From Cristatella mucedo (lineage: Eukaryota > Bryozoa > Phylactolaemata > Cristatellidae): a stretch of 64,000 nt of DNA. Location of the stretch: positions 523,501 through 587,500 of the forward strand of contig WPIO01000085.1 of assembly GCA_009760855.2 (NCBI GenBank). The letters are read 5' to 3'. A program made the translations under genes and the position numbers. Positions within the stretch are counted from its first letter, which is position 1. Every line of letters starts with the position of its first letter. Under the pieces are notes generated by a model. The model saw only the letters and a list, made by a program, of their open reading frames with translations, made no database searches and had not been told where the DNA came from. Below, one piece after another: positions 11,654-23,435 of this stretch.

Positions 11654-11909
11654 GGCGGCGGCTGCAGGTGCCGGAGCGACGATGCGCGCCAATATTTAGC
11701 GCGACGTCGCGCAGCGGCTGCGGCGGCGGCGATGCGGCAGGCCCTCGTCTTTATGGCGGCGCGCGGCCCGTCATCCTAGCGCCGCGCCGGCTCCGCGCGA
11801 TGCCGAGGCAAAATCCCAAGACGCGGCGCCGAGTCTCTCGAGCTTCGCACGCGCTCGCTCGCTCCTGAGCGTCTTGGACATCTCGGAGGGTGCGCGCGTG
11901 CGCACGAAC

Positions 11910-11954
11910 CCGCCGCCGCCGCCGCCGCCGCCGCCACCGCTGTCTCCGCTGTCT

Positions 11955-11986
<32 letters not shown>

Positions 11987-11998
11987 GCCGGCGCAGTA
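11910..11998. repeat. (CCG)n trinucleotide repeat
   Basis: CCG/CCA runs interrupted by TGTCTCCGC units. Proline- or arginine-rich frames are translated repeat. Confidence 0.9.
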
Positions 11999-12808
11999 CC
12001 GCAGCCGCTGCCGCCGACTTCGCCGGCAAGGCTACCTCGGCCGCCGCCGGCACAGCCGACTTCGCCGGCACCTTTGCCTCCGCCGGGGGTACCGCGCCGC
12101 CGCGGCCGCCGGTGCTGCCCTGCTAGCTGCCTATTTCGCTCGACTGCGCTAGCGTCTCTGCGTAACGCAGCCGGGCATTGGCCTTTGGCATTCCGGCCGC
12201 CGCCGGCATTTCCCTTGTTATTCAAAGGCTCTAACCGCCGAGCGCCCGTGAAGCGGAACGCCTGACATTGCGCCGCGACTCTGCGACTGGTGCATGCTGA
12301 AAATTGTGCCACCGCCACCGCCGCACTGGGCGATGACTTGTGGCCTTTGCACGCACTGCAGTGCCGCTCTTTTTAAACAGCCGCAGACGATTCCGACGCG
12401 TTTGAGACGCGGCGGAATCGCAGCTCCTCGCCGGGAGCCTGAGCATCCGTACTTCCGCCGCCGCCGCCGCCGCCGCCGCGGTCGGGGTGGCCCACTCAGC
12501 CAGTAGATAGGCGACGCAGGCCGAGACTCGGGGACGCATCGTCTCCGCCGCGGCCGACCCGCAAGCGGCGACCGCAGACTGCCGCTTCCGCACTCGCATG
12601 ACTGTGACCTCCTCTGGCGCGTCGACGCCGCCGCCGCTTCCTGTCGCCGCGTCCCACGCGCGGCCCTCTCGGCCTCGGTCCGCTCCGCCGCTCCCGCCGC
12701 CTGCCGCCGCCTGCCGCCGCCTGCCGCCGCAATCGTCATTCCGCGAACGCAGTCACGCGTGGCGAGAGCGCAGGTGTGAGCACGAGCTTTCCATGCGCCA
12801 CCTGACGG

Positions 12809-12810
<2 letters not shown>

Positions 12811-12863
<53 letters not shown>
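12811..12863. repeat. (GA)n microsatellite
   Basis: About 26 uninterrupted GA units. Confidence 0.97.
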
Positions 12864-12864
<1 letters not shown>

Positions 12865-13054
12865 ACTCGGTGATTGTGACCGTGTCTGCGGACCCACCCG
12901 AGCGTCCGCCATTAAGGCTACACTAACCTTTCTCGCTACGATGCACCGCGCCCTGCCATCCGCCGGCGCCGGGCATCTCGGGCCCAAAAGGGCATTTTCC
13001 AAGTTGCAGCCCCGATTTGGCAAAAGGGAGCAAAAGCCGTTCGCTGAAGGTGCT

Positions 13055-13175
13055 TCTCTCCTTCAACGACCGAGGTCGTGGGCTCGAGCCCTGCGCCACG
13101 CGCAAAGCGCCTGGACAGAGATTAAGTACTCTCACGACACTGTATTAAGTACTCTCACGACGCTGTACGCCCATA
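13055..13175 (+). mobile_element. SINE-2 (tRNA head, L2-like tail)
   Basis: A head segment with CGACCGAGGTCGTGGGCTCG and a B-box-like arm, then AAAGCGCCTGGACAGAGATTAAGTACTCT, a worn form of the L2 stem-loop. The end is duplicated (two AAGTACTCTCACGAC copies), probably by slippage. Confidence 0.65.
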
Positions 13176-13653
13176 TACATATGTTAATGTTAATACTGTA
13201 ACGTATACTGCACGTAGAAGCGCGAGTTTGCCCACCCGACGAGAAACCGCACCGCGCAGGCGCCGACCGCCGCCGCCAAAATCTGCGTCCGACGTCGGAC
13301 GCCCGACGTCTGCCGGCGTCGGTCACGTGGTGGCGAGACGGAGCAACGGCGCTACTTACATGCTGCCATGCGTTTGTGCAGAAGACGTAGCGCGCAGCAT
13401 CTCCGTAGCGTTCGCGACTCGCGCGCTAGCCTAGTCGAAGCAGTCGCACGATCGCGTGGTTTAGTACCCCTTGGTGCCCTTCTGCGCCCTTCGATCGCGG
13501 ATCGACCGAGACTCGCGGCCAGCCGACGAACGACTTCAGCGATTCTGGTGCCGCCGCCGCGACGAGTTCGCGGGCACCTCGGCTGGGGAAACGTGCAGCT
13601 GCCGCTCACGCGATACACGTGGATCGACGCGGGATCTTTTTTGGACGAGTGAC

Positions 13654-13672
13654 AAATAAATAAGAGTTTATT
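13654..13672. terminator. Back-to-back polyadenylation signals
   Basis: AATAAA on the plus strand at 13654-13659 and on the minus strand at 13672-13667, in a small AT-rich patch inside GC-rich DNA. The minus-strand signal lies about 620 bases downstream of the stop of the candidate gene 14295-15662 and could end its transcript. This is inference from position. Confidence 0.35.
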
Positions 13673-14294
13673 ATTATAAAGTTTAACCAAATGGCTCGGC
13701 GATCCCGCAGCAGTACGGCGCCCGCCGCCGCGACGGACGTGGCTGCGCCAGCGCCGGCGGCGGCGCCGTGGACGAGCAGAGGGCGACGGGCGCAGTGCGC
13801 ATGCGCGCCGCCGGGTCTGCTGGGACGACTAGAGAGTAGTAGCGGCGCTGGTCGAGCGATTGAGGCGAATGTCGTCGACGTTTTCTGGCCGAACGGCGGG
13901 CAAAGAATGCTCACGAATACAAGCGCGAGTGTAGCGACGCCGACAAGTGGAGTGTAATAACAGGAAAAGGGACTGACCTCTCGGCCCGGCCTGAACGCGG
14001 GAACGAGGCCGACGCGCGAGACAGCCGCCGGCCGACGCCGACGCTCTGACAGGACGCGACGGTCGGCGGCTGGGGCGGGCGGGCGGGCTAGTGTGCGGTG
14101 ACGAGGTCTGCGAACGTGGCGCGGAAGAAGTTGGGGCGAAATCCGTCCGCTCGCTCCGCCCAGCGGCAGGTAGCGGCAAGACAGCGGCTCCACTTTCTCC
14201 TTCTCCTCGGTCGAATCCGCCCACCGACGACTGCCTGCGTCGCGTGGCGCGTCGATCGTCGACCGTCGCGCCCGCACCGCACGCGGCGGCCGGT

Positions 14295-15662
14295 TTAGCT
14301 AGTGGCTCCCGGCTTCCTGGTGGAGCGCCGCCTGTTGGTCAACTTGGCGAAGTTCCTCCTTGCGCGTGCCCTCGACCTTCGCTGCGTCGGTCTCCTGACG
14401 ACGAAGGCGGAGTCTCCTGACTCTGGCGGCTCGGCGCCTGCATCGGCAGCCAAATGGTTGACCTCTGCAACGGTGACGACACGCTCGATGACGCCGAGTC
14501 GCGGTCGTTAGCGCCGGACAGCGGCGGCACTCGCGAGGCCGCGCGCGAAACCGAGCTAGCCGCCGCCAGAGGTCGCGACGAGCGAGCGAGCGAGCGCCAC
14601 AGCCGCTTACCGACTGGCGCCTGGCTGCTGCTGGCGGCTTCGTCCTGTGCTCGCTGCTCGAGCAACAGCGACTCCAACTCTCCTGCGCGACGCTCGTTTG
14701 CCGGCGACGACGCGCGACCGATGGGGCTCAACAGGAGCTTCCGGAAAGCCCTGCGAACGAGCGGACGCAGTCGCTGTGGCACTGCGCGCAACGAGCGCTC
14801 GGACGAAGAGTCGGACGCAGAGTCGGCGGAGAGTCGGACGCAGAGTCGGACGCAGAGTCGGACAAAGAATCGGAGGGGGCCGCGACTGCGACCGCGGCAG
14901 CTGGGGGGGGGAGACGCCGGCGCGCCGCGCTGGCCGCTGCTGAGCGCGCACCTGGGCCACGCCGATGCGTCCTGCCTTGCGAGGCGGCCCTCCTCCTCGG
15001 CCTCCTCTCGGCGGACATGGCCGCGCTGGTCGGGAGCCCGGTCGCGCGGCGACAGTGCAGCCGCCGCCTCCTCTCTCTGCGAAAGTGGAAAGACAAAGAC
15101 ACGTTAAGGACGCGGCTCTCGGGCGCGGAGCGGCCGCACTGCGGCCAGACGCTGCGGCGGCGCGCTGCGGATGCTCGGAGCGCCGGGATAGCGAGCGGCG
15201 CCGCCGCCGCCGCCGCGGCTGCCATTAAGCCTCTCGGCGGCCGGAGGCGCGCGGCGACCAAATTCCGAGCGAGAATGAGCCGACTGGAAGGAAGCCGCTC
15301 GGCGGCGGCGGCGGCGGAAGCAGCGGACGGCGTAAGCGCCGTCGGACGGACGATCTTTTTCGCGCGCTCGTGCGGCGCACTAGCCGGCCGCGCGCGCGCG
15401 ACGGCGGGCGCCGCGCGCGCAGCCGAACGCTTTTCCGCGCGCTCGCATAGGGTACGCGGAGCTCTCGCGGCGGCGGCCTCAGTGCGAAGGCCGAGCGCGG
15501 CGCACGCCGCGCTCGGCGTGCGAGGCAAAGTAGAGGGGGGCGTGGAGCGGCGTCCGTTACCTGCCGTGCGACCGACGCCGCCGCCGCGTGGCACACGATC
15601 GTGCAGACGACCGTCACCAGCAGCAAGAGGCGCGCCAGTGAGACGCCTTGGATGCCACTCAT
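14295..15662 (-). CDS. Candidate secreted basic peptide precursor, 3 exons
   Basis: Exon 1 (15662-15561) starts at an ATG and encodes a 34-residue signal-peptide-like segment: RLLLLVTVVCTIVC core, then AAAASVA. It ends at CGGCAG|GTAACG, phase 0. Exon 2 runs to 14611 (CAGTCG|GTAAGC). Exon 3 begins at 14464 after a TTGCAG acceptor. The splice between exons 2 and 3 keeps a frame open to TAA at 14297-14295. That frame reads AFRKLLLSPIGRASSPANER, an acidic helix-like segment, then an Arg-rich end (RRNFAKLTNRRRSTRKPG), and has high GC at third positions. For this frame to join exon 1 in phase, exon 2 must start after the weak acceptor CCACAG, giving RLRPLVRRAF. The better acceptor at 14751 (TTCGCAG) would instead give a frame ending in TAG at 14301-14299 with poorer codon bias. 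Dibasic sites would suit a processed peptide. I recognise no family. Confidence 0.45.
14804..14868. repeat. 12-bp tandem repeat (CAGAGTCGGACG)
   Basis: About five copies in the first intron of the candidate minus-strand gene. Read in frame it gives Asp-Ser-Ala/Leu-Ser repeats, which are probably not translated. Confidence 0.8.
15490..15517. repeat. Perfect GC hairpin
   Basis: 13-bp arms (GCCGAGCGCGGCG and its complement) around a 2-base CA centre. Confidence 0.85.
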
Positions 15663-16445
15663 CTCGCTACAAGATCAAAGACGCGCGCGGCGATATGAGC
15701 GACCGCCTCGTTCCCGATAGCTCGCCGGGCCCGCTAAGAAGCCGACAGCCGCCGCCGCCGGCGCTTCGCCTTGGCGGCGGCGGCGGCGGCGCGACGCTGA
15801 CTCGCCGTTGGCTCACCTCGCGCCCGACTTCTCGAGTTACGAAGACGTGCGGGTGATAAGCGACTGCCGCAACCGACTGCCTTTCTTTCCGCTGGTCGCG
15901 TGAGGTAATCCGTGCGCAGACGACTCTCGCTCGGAACGCAGGCGACGCTCGCCTGCCGCAGCTGCTGCTACTGCCGATACTGCTGCTTCTGCTGCCGTGT
16001 GGTCTGCGACGCTCGTATTTATACGCAACGCGACCGAGCGTGACGCGGCCGCCGCCACCGGCCGCGTAATAGCTGCGGCATCTGTGCGCATTCCTCAGCG
16101 GCGGCGTCGAATCGCGCGAGCCGATTGGCGGACACTTTTTTCATTGCACACTCGCCCATTCGCTCGGCGCTCGACGCCACGCCCCGAGTAGTCGAATTGG
16201 TAGGGCTGTCTCCCCGTCAGCGGTGCGCCGCCTGTCGGCCTCGGTCGTGTTTTCTCGTATTTTCGTCTCCGGCCGACGCCGCCTCCGCGGCCGCGGCCGC
16301 GGCGGGTTACGTATGCCGGATCTTACGAAAATCGCGAGGCCGGCGGCCCCTCTTTGAGGCGAAGCTGGTTCGAACTTGGGCGCCTCCGGCGCTCACAGCA
16401 TTGCGTCGGCGAACCGGCGTGACGCGTCGCGGGCGGCGGCGGCGG

Positions 16446-16447
<2 letters not shown>

Positions 16448-16489
<42 letters not shown>

Positions 16490-16520
16490 TGTGTGTGTGC
16501 GTGTGTGTGTGCGTGTGTGA
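16448..16520. repeat. (GA)n(GT)n compound microsatellite
   Basis: About 20 GA units run straight into GT/GC units. Confidence 0.95.
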
Positions 16521-17358
16521 GCGCCGCGATCGAAAGAGCTCAAAGAGCCAAAGCTTCCTCTCCTCCCGCTGCTACAGCTCGCGCTCTGCGCCTGCGGCCG
16601 CCGCCGACACGGGAGCTGGGGGGGGGAGGGAAGGCGTTCATGGCCGCCATCGCGGCGGTGGAGGCGGCGGCGACGTTGCCTCCGGCGGCGGCGATGCCTC
16701 GGCGGCGTCGATGCCTCCGGCGTTCTCGGCAGCCGGCTGCTTCCGGCGGCCCAGCGGCGCCGGAAGTCTAGTCACGCGGAGGAGCGGCCGCCGAGGAGCG
16801 CGCCGAGCGAAAGCTCGGAGTCAGCAGCGCTCGCGCGCGCCGGCACACGCCGCGAGCGCAGGTTTCTTCGCGGTCGGTCGCCGGGCGCTCGCGGCAGCGC
16901 GTAGCGAGCAGCCGCTCCGCTTCCGCTTCCGCTTCCTGCTTAGAGCTTAGAGCTTAGCTTAGCTTCCGCTTCCTGCTTAGAGCTGCTTATTCTTCGATTA
17001 GAGAGTGGGCCGCCCAGCGCGCTGCGCCATCGTCGTGTGCGCGAGTGCGACAAGTGTTTGTCCGCCTTCGAGTAAGTCCGCCTTCGCTGCCCGTCTCCTG
17101 CTCCCCCCTCCCCCCAGCATCTCGGAGTTTTTCGTCCGGTCAAAAAAAACCGGAAGTAGTATCGCTCGCTGTAGTAGCGCTCGCTAGACCGCCAAGCCCG
17201 CTAGAGCTCTCCGACGCACCGTAGAATGTATGCAGACCAGTGAGCACGTGACTGACAAACAGGAAATGGACGCTTCCTTTTCGTCGGGCGCGTCTCGCCC
17301 GGCCGAAGAGCCGGATGTTGGACCACCCAACGTGAAGTTGACACTGAACCGGGAGACA

Positions 17359-17359
17359 G

Positions 17360-17424
<65 letters not shown>

Positions 17425-17430
17425 GAGAGC
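17359..17430. repeat. (GA)n microsatellite
   Basis: GA units with two GC interruptions. Confidence 0.96.
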
Positions 17431-18227
17431 TAAAAAGAACTTCCGCCCAGAATTCCGGATTGCTGCTTCCGCCCAAATTGATTGCTTGCCGCTCCTCGCA
17501 AAGACACTGCGACGAGCGTGGGACGATTAGCTAAACTCTTCCGGCACAGCAGCTTCAAGCAGAGTCGCAAGTTCAAGTTCAAGCCAGTGTATTCGGGCGA
17601 GTCTGCAGAGTGCGAGTGCGCCCGCTGCTAGAGCGCCCGCTTCGAGTGCGCCGCAAATTGTCATCTCAGGAGTGCTGACTTGGCGACCTCTGACCTTGCA
17701 GCTCTGCTACATCTCTCGGCAGCTTACGACATCGCGGGATCACCGCGTCCTTTGCGAGCGCCTAAAGTGTCGCCTGGCGCATCGCAAGTGCGCGGTGCTA
17801 CAAAATTTCAGGTCCCGCCGAGGGGGGGAAGGGGAGATTTCGCAAGAGTAGACGGCCAGCGGCCATTATCAGCGGCCATTATCAGCGGCCATTCGTCGAG
17901 CTTTTAGAGCGCGGGGCACCGAATTCGTTTTCGGCTCAAGTTTCAAGTCTTTTGGCTCCAGACTCGAGGTTCGAAGGTTCAAGGTTCAATGTTCATTTCT
18001 TTTCACCGTCGATGTAATGTCCCCCCCTCCTGTCGGCGTAATTGCCGCAAGCGCAGGTCGTACTTTTCCCGCAGATGGCTGCACAGCAGCTGCAGGCCAT
18101 AGGCTTGCGCTTTGCACGAGACACCACGCGACACACCGATTGACACATGCAGCTGCAGCTGCGGTCTGGTCTCTCACTGCTTTTAATAGTATCGCAATTC
18201 CCTGCGCAGCGAGTATTTTGTACCAGC
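17431..18227. other. Unassigned sequence at the edge of the GC domain
   Basis: Contains the YY1-like triplet above and short TTCAAGTTCAAG-type repeats (17560-17585 and 17935-17990). No supported exon. Confidence 0.4.
17861..17893 (-). promoter_or_regulatory. Triplicated YY1-like site
   Basis: Three direct copies of AGCGGCCATTATC. GCCATNTT is the established YY1 core; these copies read GCCATTAT or GCCATTCG, so the match is partial. Upstream lies GC-rich promoter-like DNA but no coding exon is identified. Confidence 0.35.
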
Positions 18228-18292
18228 ATTCGAGTTTTGATGGCAGCAAACTTTCTCCGATTGAATGACAATAAAGCCATCTGACTATTTAT
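18228..18292 (+). mobile_element. Short L2 reverse-transcriptase remnant
   Basis: Reads like the L2 segment after the catalytic site (MAANFLRLND in the plus frame, then a stop) and matches the DNA at 4190-4255. It lies next to an inverted L2 copy and is probably an independent older insertion. Confidence 0.5.
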
Positions 18293-18394
18293 TGGCAAGG
18301 CAAACCCAGATGAGAAACTCACTCGGAGGAGGAGCGGGAAAGCGTAACTCTCAAACTACTGGGCTTCCGGCTACTCAGCTTCCGGCCGCGAGAG

Positions 18395-20390
18395 CCTAGA
18401 TTGTGCTTGGAAATCACATTGGCAAGAGGGACAGAGCATAAGCCGTGAAAAGAACGGGACCAAGCACGGAGCCCTGAGGTACCCCATACGTCAGAGGTTT
18501 CTCGGATGATCTTTGTCCATTCACATCAATACTCTGGAGTCTCCCACTGAGATAGGACCTGAACCATTGCAGAGCAGTGCCAGGCCAAGTTGCCAGGCCA
18601 GGTTGCCAGTTGCCCAGGCGACATTTGAGGCGCTCAAGAAGGACTCGGTGATCGATAGTATCAAAAGCTGCAGAAAGATCGAGCAAAACAAGCAGAGAAG
18701 CTCTACCCAAGTCTGCATTCCTAAATAGATTGTTATACACCCGAAGCGATGCTGACTCTGTGGAGTGATTAGCTCTCAAACCAGTTTGGAACTTACTAGC
18801 AAGGTTTAAAATTTCAATGTATGAGTTCAGCTGGTCTGCCACGACTCGTTCCAGTGTCTTTGGTAGGAATTGTAGAAGGGAGACCGGGTGGTAGTTGCTC
18901 AAGTTCTAATGGTCTCGTGTTGCTTTCTTGAGAATTGGCCTGACTGCAGCCTTTTTGAAAGTCACTAGAACGTGATCTGAGCCTAATGACATATTAATTA
19001 TGGTAGATATGCATGGCAGCAACAGATCATTGTATCGTTGAAGCAGGACAGTGGGAACGGGATCCATTGGACTAGTTGTCTTCTTTGATTTTGGGATATG
19101 AACTTTAGGACGATGTCACTAGTGACCCCTTTGAATGTAGACATTGAGGTGCAGCCAGGAATCGGGGGACAGCATTTTGGGGGGTTGCTACCATCTTAGG
19201 AATGGACTCCCTGATCTATTGTCTATTTTCTTGACAAAGAAGCTAGTGAAGCGATCGGCTAGATCATCACATGGATTTACTAGGTAAGGAGCTAACCTGA
19301 GAACGGTTAAGGAGATATATGGTTGATCTTAGAGATCGGCATATTTGTTATTGTGCATCTGTAATTCAACGATGTTTTTATGGAAGCTAGACTTGGCCTT
19401 TGCTAGGATCGATCGGTATGACTCACAGTAGTCCTCGTATGCCTTTCGATGGATAGTCAGTCCTGCTCTTATGTATACTTTTTCAAGCTTTATCTTAATA
19501 GAGTGGCTAGTTTAATCTCTGCGGTGGCCATTGACCGTCTGAGCGACGGCGCACAGTGCACCATCGCTCAGACGGTGCAAACTCGTCGAGCATGTCAGCT
19601 ATTGTCGTGTTGTAGCAATGATGACAAGTCGGAAGGAGGACTGAGCAGCAAAAGTGAAGCAGATATTCCCGTACGGACAGCGACGATGTCAAGAAACATG
19701 AAGTTCCACGATTCATAGGCGACTTTGGATGAGGAGGAGGAGGAGGGCACACATTGTAGACTGAGTGAGATCTGCATGTGGTCAGGATAAGAAGAATTTG
19801 ATAATAATTGGTGATGACAAAGTGCAGTTGTATGAGAAAATTTAGTCGAGTGTGTTGCCCTTGATGTGAGTAGGACCATGCACGTGAGCCACAAGAGACA
19901 CCGAGTCAGTCAGTGCATGCAATTCAGTGCTAAAGGCTTCGGATAAGCTATCAAAATGAATGTTTAAATCGCCCAAAATGCGGAAATATTGATTTCTTGC
20001 ACACACAGAATCGAAATAAGATCGGAGAATTCTGAGATAAAGCAGGACTTGGTACCAGGTGGGCGATAGACAACTGCTACCAACGGTAGATTGTTTTCAG
20101 ATAAAATCGTGACAATAGATACGAAAGACTGCTTCGAAGGTAGTGCAAATGGCTTGAATTCAAATTTCGAGCCCATAATAAAAATAACTCCGCCTCTAGT
20201 TTTGATAGATCTAGGGGTGTGAAAGAAGGAGAAACCAGTCGGGGTAGCAACTTTCATTGTCGGGCACTTTACGACTTTAGCTAAGTTTCAGTCAAGGCGA
20301 GCAGGTCAAGATCTCTTTCATAAATAAGGTCGCTTATTACTACGGGTCTATTTCACATTGAATGAGGATTCCAAAGACAAGCGCTAAGTT
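18395..20390 (-). mobile_element. L2 retrotransposon, 5' half (endonuclease and N-terminal RT)
   Basis: The only copy here carrying the 5' half. On the minus strand, 20390-19950 encodes an apurinic endonuclease fragment (LDLLALTET, then FHTPRS, RGGVIFIM and VVYRPPG blocks). A linker with the DLADRFTSFFVKKI block follows. Then 18902-18414 reads the reverse-transcriptase N-terminus: YHPVSLLQFLPKTLERVV, LLDLSAAFDTIDH (motif A) and YGVPQGSVLGPVLF (motif B). The copy stops before the catalytic FYADD. In-frame stops and shifts in the linker make it dead. Confidence 0.88.
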
Positions 20391-20684
20391 GGGCCACCGG
20401 AGTTATAGCAGGCCTGGTGACCGCTAAGTTTCAGAGATTCACAGTGAAGCTTGAGGGGAAACGTGCTGAGCGATGTTCGAGACGATGCTGCTAGGAATAT
20501 CAAACGAGCGGCGTCTCAGCTCGCAGCCTAAACGAGCTGTGGCGGCTCCAGGGCGCTTTTCTTTTGTTAACGCATAATGTACAAATCTCAGCAACAGCAA
20601 TAGCATCTAGGAATGCATTTGAACTACGATAATGAACCAATAATAGGTACGCACGATCAAAACTAACAAGCAGGTTATAAAACT

Positions 20685-21130
20685 TGGAATAATATAATAA
20701 TGCATTTGATTTATCGCAGCCTCAGAGAACTCAATCTATTTCTAGGCACTTTACATCTGATGCAAAGGAAGCCCGGTCAAATGGTTAGTGGTAGCATGCT
20801 CAATAAACAACAGGAATAACATGATTAGGGGTGACATGCGCAGGCTCAGCATGCAGGTTTCATCGGTGGTAGCATGCACAGTATCAGCACGCATAAGCAC
20901 ATAAAGGACGCATCACAGGGACCCGCTAAATGCTGTCAGAAATAGATGCGTTTTTAGTTTCTTTTAAAATTTGGAAAAGTCAGAAGATGTCGTGACGCAA
21001 GTCGGAAGTGAGTTCCCGGCTTTGTGATCATGCACGGTCTCCAAAGAATTTGAGATGTGTATGAGGTATGGGTTAACAGTTAGATTCCGAAAAGCTGGTG
21101 GTACGATGCTTAGTCTGTTGGGGGTAGTTA
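20685..21130 (-). mobile_element. L2 3' fragment
   Basis: Inverted 3' end: ATAATAATGCATTTG, the stem-loop with a few changes, the 3' untranslated region and the end of the ORF2 protein. It sits about 300 bases from the previous copy, but the two do not form one element because the middle of the reverse transcriptase is missing. Confidence 0.85.
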
Positions 21131-21374
21131 CTAGCTGCGGAGGGGGGGGGGATATCTAACGCTGCGTGGGAAACCCAGCAACCAGGATCGATAAGCGTTT
21201 AGATGTCCACACGCGCGTAATTTTTTACGCCCTACGGTCAACAAATAAATAAATAAGCTTTAAACAGGTCTTAGCTGCATCGGTTTGTGTGTACGATGTT
21301 CGCAAGAGCTTCGGTTTTCGAAAGGATTCTGCAACGGTCTAGGAACGCTGTAAGCGCGCAGCGTAAAGATCTTC

Positions 21375-22022
21375 CGAGGGACCTCTGAAATCTTCTGTGG
21401 TACCTCATGGATCTGCGCTTGATCCCATTCTTTTCCCGGTTTATACTCTCCCTCTGGTGGATTTAATTGCCAGGCATAACCTCGGCTTTCACTTCTATGT
21501 AGATGACACTCAGCTGTACCTTCGCTTTGATCCCTCCCAGCCTTCGAGCACCTCGAATTCTATCAACTCACTTGCTGCATGCATTGATGACATCCGCACA
21601 TGGATGGCAGCAAATTTTCTTAAATTAAATGGTGATAAGACTAACTTGTTGTGGGCAAACCAAGTGTGATTCAGAAATTGGAAAGGCTAATGCTCAAAAT
21701 CGGCTCTGCCAGCATATCTCCTGTTGAATCTGCACGAAATCTATGTGTCATGTTCCAAAGTGGCCTTTCGTTAGACGACAATATTAGATCCACAATCAAG
21801 TCTCCCTACTTTTCGTGCTGACACTGTTGCATGCTGCCACTAACCATACTTGCATGCTGACCCTGTGCATATCACCCCTTTACAATGTTTTGCTTGTTAT
21901 CATTGAGCTTGCTACCGCAAACCATTCGATCGTGCTTCCTTTGCATCAAATGTAAAGCGCTGTGAAAGAGATTGAGTTCTCTGATGGCTCTATATAAAAT
22001 GCATTATTACGATCATTATTCT
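21375..22022 (+). mobile_element. L2 fragment with internal deletion
   Basis: Begins near RT motif B (VPHGSALDPILFPVY) and crosses the catalytic box, which reads FYVDD instead of FYADD. At 21654 a deletion shifts frame and leads to a stop at 21667-21669. Near 21810 the sequence jumps from the ORF2 core directly to the 3' untranslated region, removing about 500 bases, then ends in a normal stem-loop and tail. Confidence 0.88.
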
Positions 22023-22054
22023 TAATAATACATCCGTTGCAGCGCCGTCAGCTC

Positions 22055-22145
22055 TCGCCTGTCTTTCCTTTGCAGCACAGGTGAAGTGCCTAGAATGTTG
22101 ACTTTTTTACCATTTAATCAGTATTATTCATAATATTATCATCAT
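22055..22145 (+). mobile_element. Worn L2 tail
   Basis: CTTTCCTTTGCAGCACAGGTGAAGTGCCTAGAA followed by an ATT-rich end, missing part of the stem-loop. Confidence 0.5.
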
Positions 22146-23435
22146 CGTGTACGTGACGAGTCTCCACCAGCGTCCGACGCGCACGCGGCTGAGGTAAAAC
22201 CATTGCGCGGCCGCTCTCAGCACGCTTGCAACTCGGCGCCCGTAACACGTGTCCTCGGATCGACGGGTTGCTGTCTGCTTCCTCGCGCTCAAGGCGTCTT
22301 TCGGCGTAGCCAACTGTCGCGCGAGTGAGCGAGCGACGCCTCGCCGCCGCCTCCGCCGCTCGGCGACGTCGTCTGAACTGCTACGTCGGTGGCGAGGCAT
22401 TCCGAGTCTAATTAGCCGCGGTCGTCGGCCGTGGCGTTGGCCCGTTCGTGTCACAACTAATCGCTAGCAGCGTAGCAGCCTCGGCCGCTCGCGTAAACAG
22501 TCGGGCGCCCTATCGAGCCGCAGTAGGACCGGCAATTGTGCAAGCATCGACAGCGAATCAATTAGCGAACGTCTTTCTGTCTCGACTTCAATCCCTGTCA
22601 GTCGCTATCGTCGTTCCGACGGCCATCGACGGCCATCTCTTGCTCCGGTCTGAACCGGTCTGAAATGTATCTGCTCGCGCCAATCCGATTTGAATTGCAA
22701 GCCTTGACAGGGAATCCATTATTGACACGGGTTGGATTGCGACAGGACCAGGCAACCGGTTCCTGAGTTGTTATGATTTGGAGACGCGCGTGTGCGCCAC
22801 GATCGACGTTTAGATGGTATAATAAAAAGTCCAAGCAAAGGCCACGCTACAGGAATTAAATATATATCAAATCTAGATCTGTGTCGTCCTGCTGTGCCCC
22901 AAGAACACAGCATAATCTGTCTGTGGGCGCCAGTCATGGAACTGCTCAGTAGGTGACGCTCTCTAGCGGACAGCTATCGCTCGGTCGTGTAGGATTCCCG
23001 CGTCCTTAGCTGACAGCGGCGGCGCTCTTTCGGACGAGGAGGAACGAGTGCCACTCACTTCGGATTTGCCTCATCTGTACGCTCTGGCAATTCACTTCGT
23101 CTCTGTTCTGCGTAAATATAAAGTACCCAGAAAAAAGATCCCCTTCTCTTCAAGCGCTGTAAGATGTTGCACTTTTCATGTTAGCGTTACAACAGCTGCA
23201 GCTGCAACTGCACGATTACGCCACGGAGTCGCTCGTTCGAGTCCAGCGCATGAATGTGAGCGAAAGGCTCGAAGCTTCGAGGGATTCGACCAATCGCCGC
23301 GAGCCGAGGGCCGACCAATCGCCGCGTCGCTCTCTCCGAGGGCCGGCGGCCTACGACCGACCTTGGCTTGTTGAAGGAGTAACTTTCATTCGCTCCTGGA
23401 GCGAACGCGCGGAAACGTGCGTCGAACGCGCGGCT
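22146..23435. other. Unassigned sequence
   Basis: No supported exon. A very worn L2-tail-like segment may lie at 23085-23160 (AATATAAAGTACCCAGAAAAAAGAT). The remainder is moderately GC-rich and unrecognised. Confidence 0.35.

Larger units (their letters stand above)
5900..17600. other. GC- and CpG-rich domain
   Basis: About 11.7 kb markedly richer in G+C and CpG than the AT-balanced sequence on either side, with (CCG)n runs and dense transcription-factor-like motifs. It fits an unmethylated CpG-island-like domain carrying promoters. Long open frames in all six frames follow from low stop-codon density and are not evidence for genes. Only the model at 14295-15662 is supported by splice signals. 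Otherwise unassigned stretches are 9330-10485, 12000-12810, 13310-13650 and 15665-16447. Confidence 0.6.

Noticed and set aside
13368-13652. Plus-strand frame ending in DAGSFLDE just before an AATAAA
   Set aside because: Attractive end, but no acceptor, start context or codon bias; the opposite strand is open too.
15017-15856. 279-codon plus-strand frame
   Set aside because: Runs antisense over the better-supported minus gene and is mostly Ala/Arg from GC-rich DNA.
19530-19575. Inverted repeat with 15-bp arms (CCGTCTGAGCGACGG)
   Set aside because: Lies in the endonuclease-RT linker of a dead L2 copy; arms have one mismatch and probably arose by local mutation.
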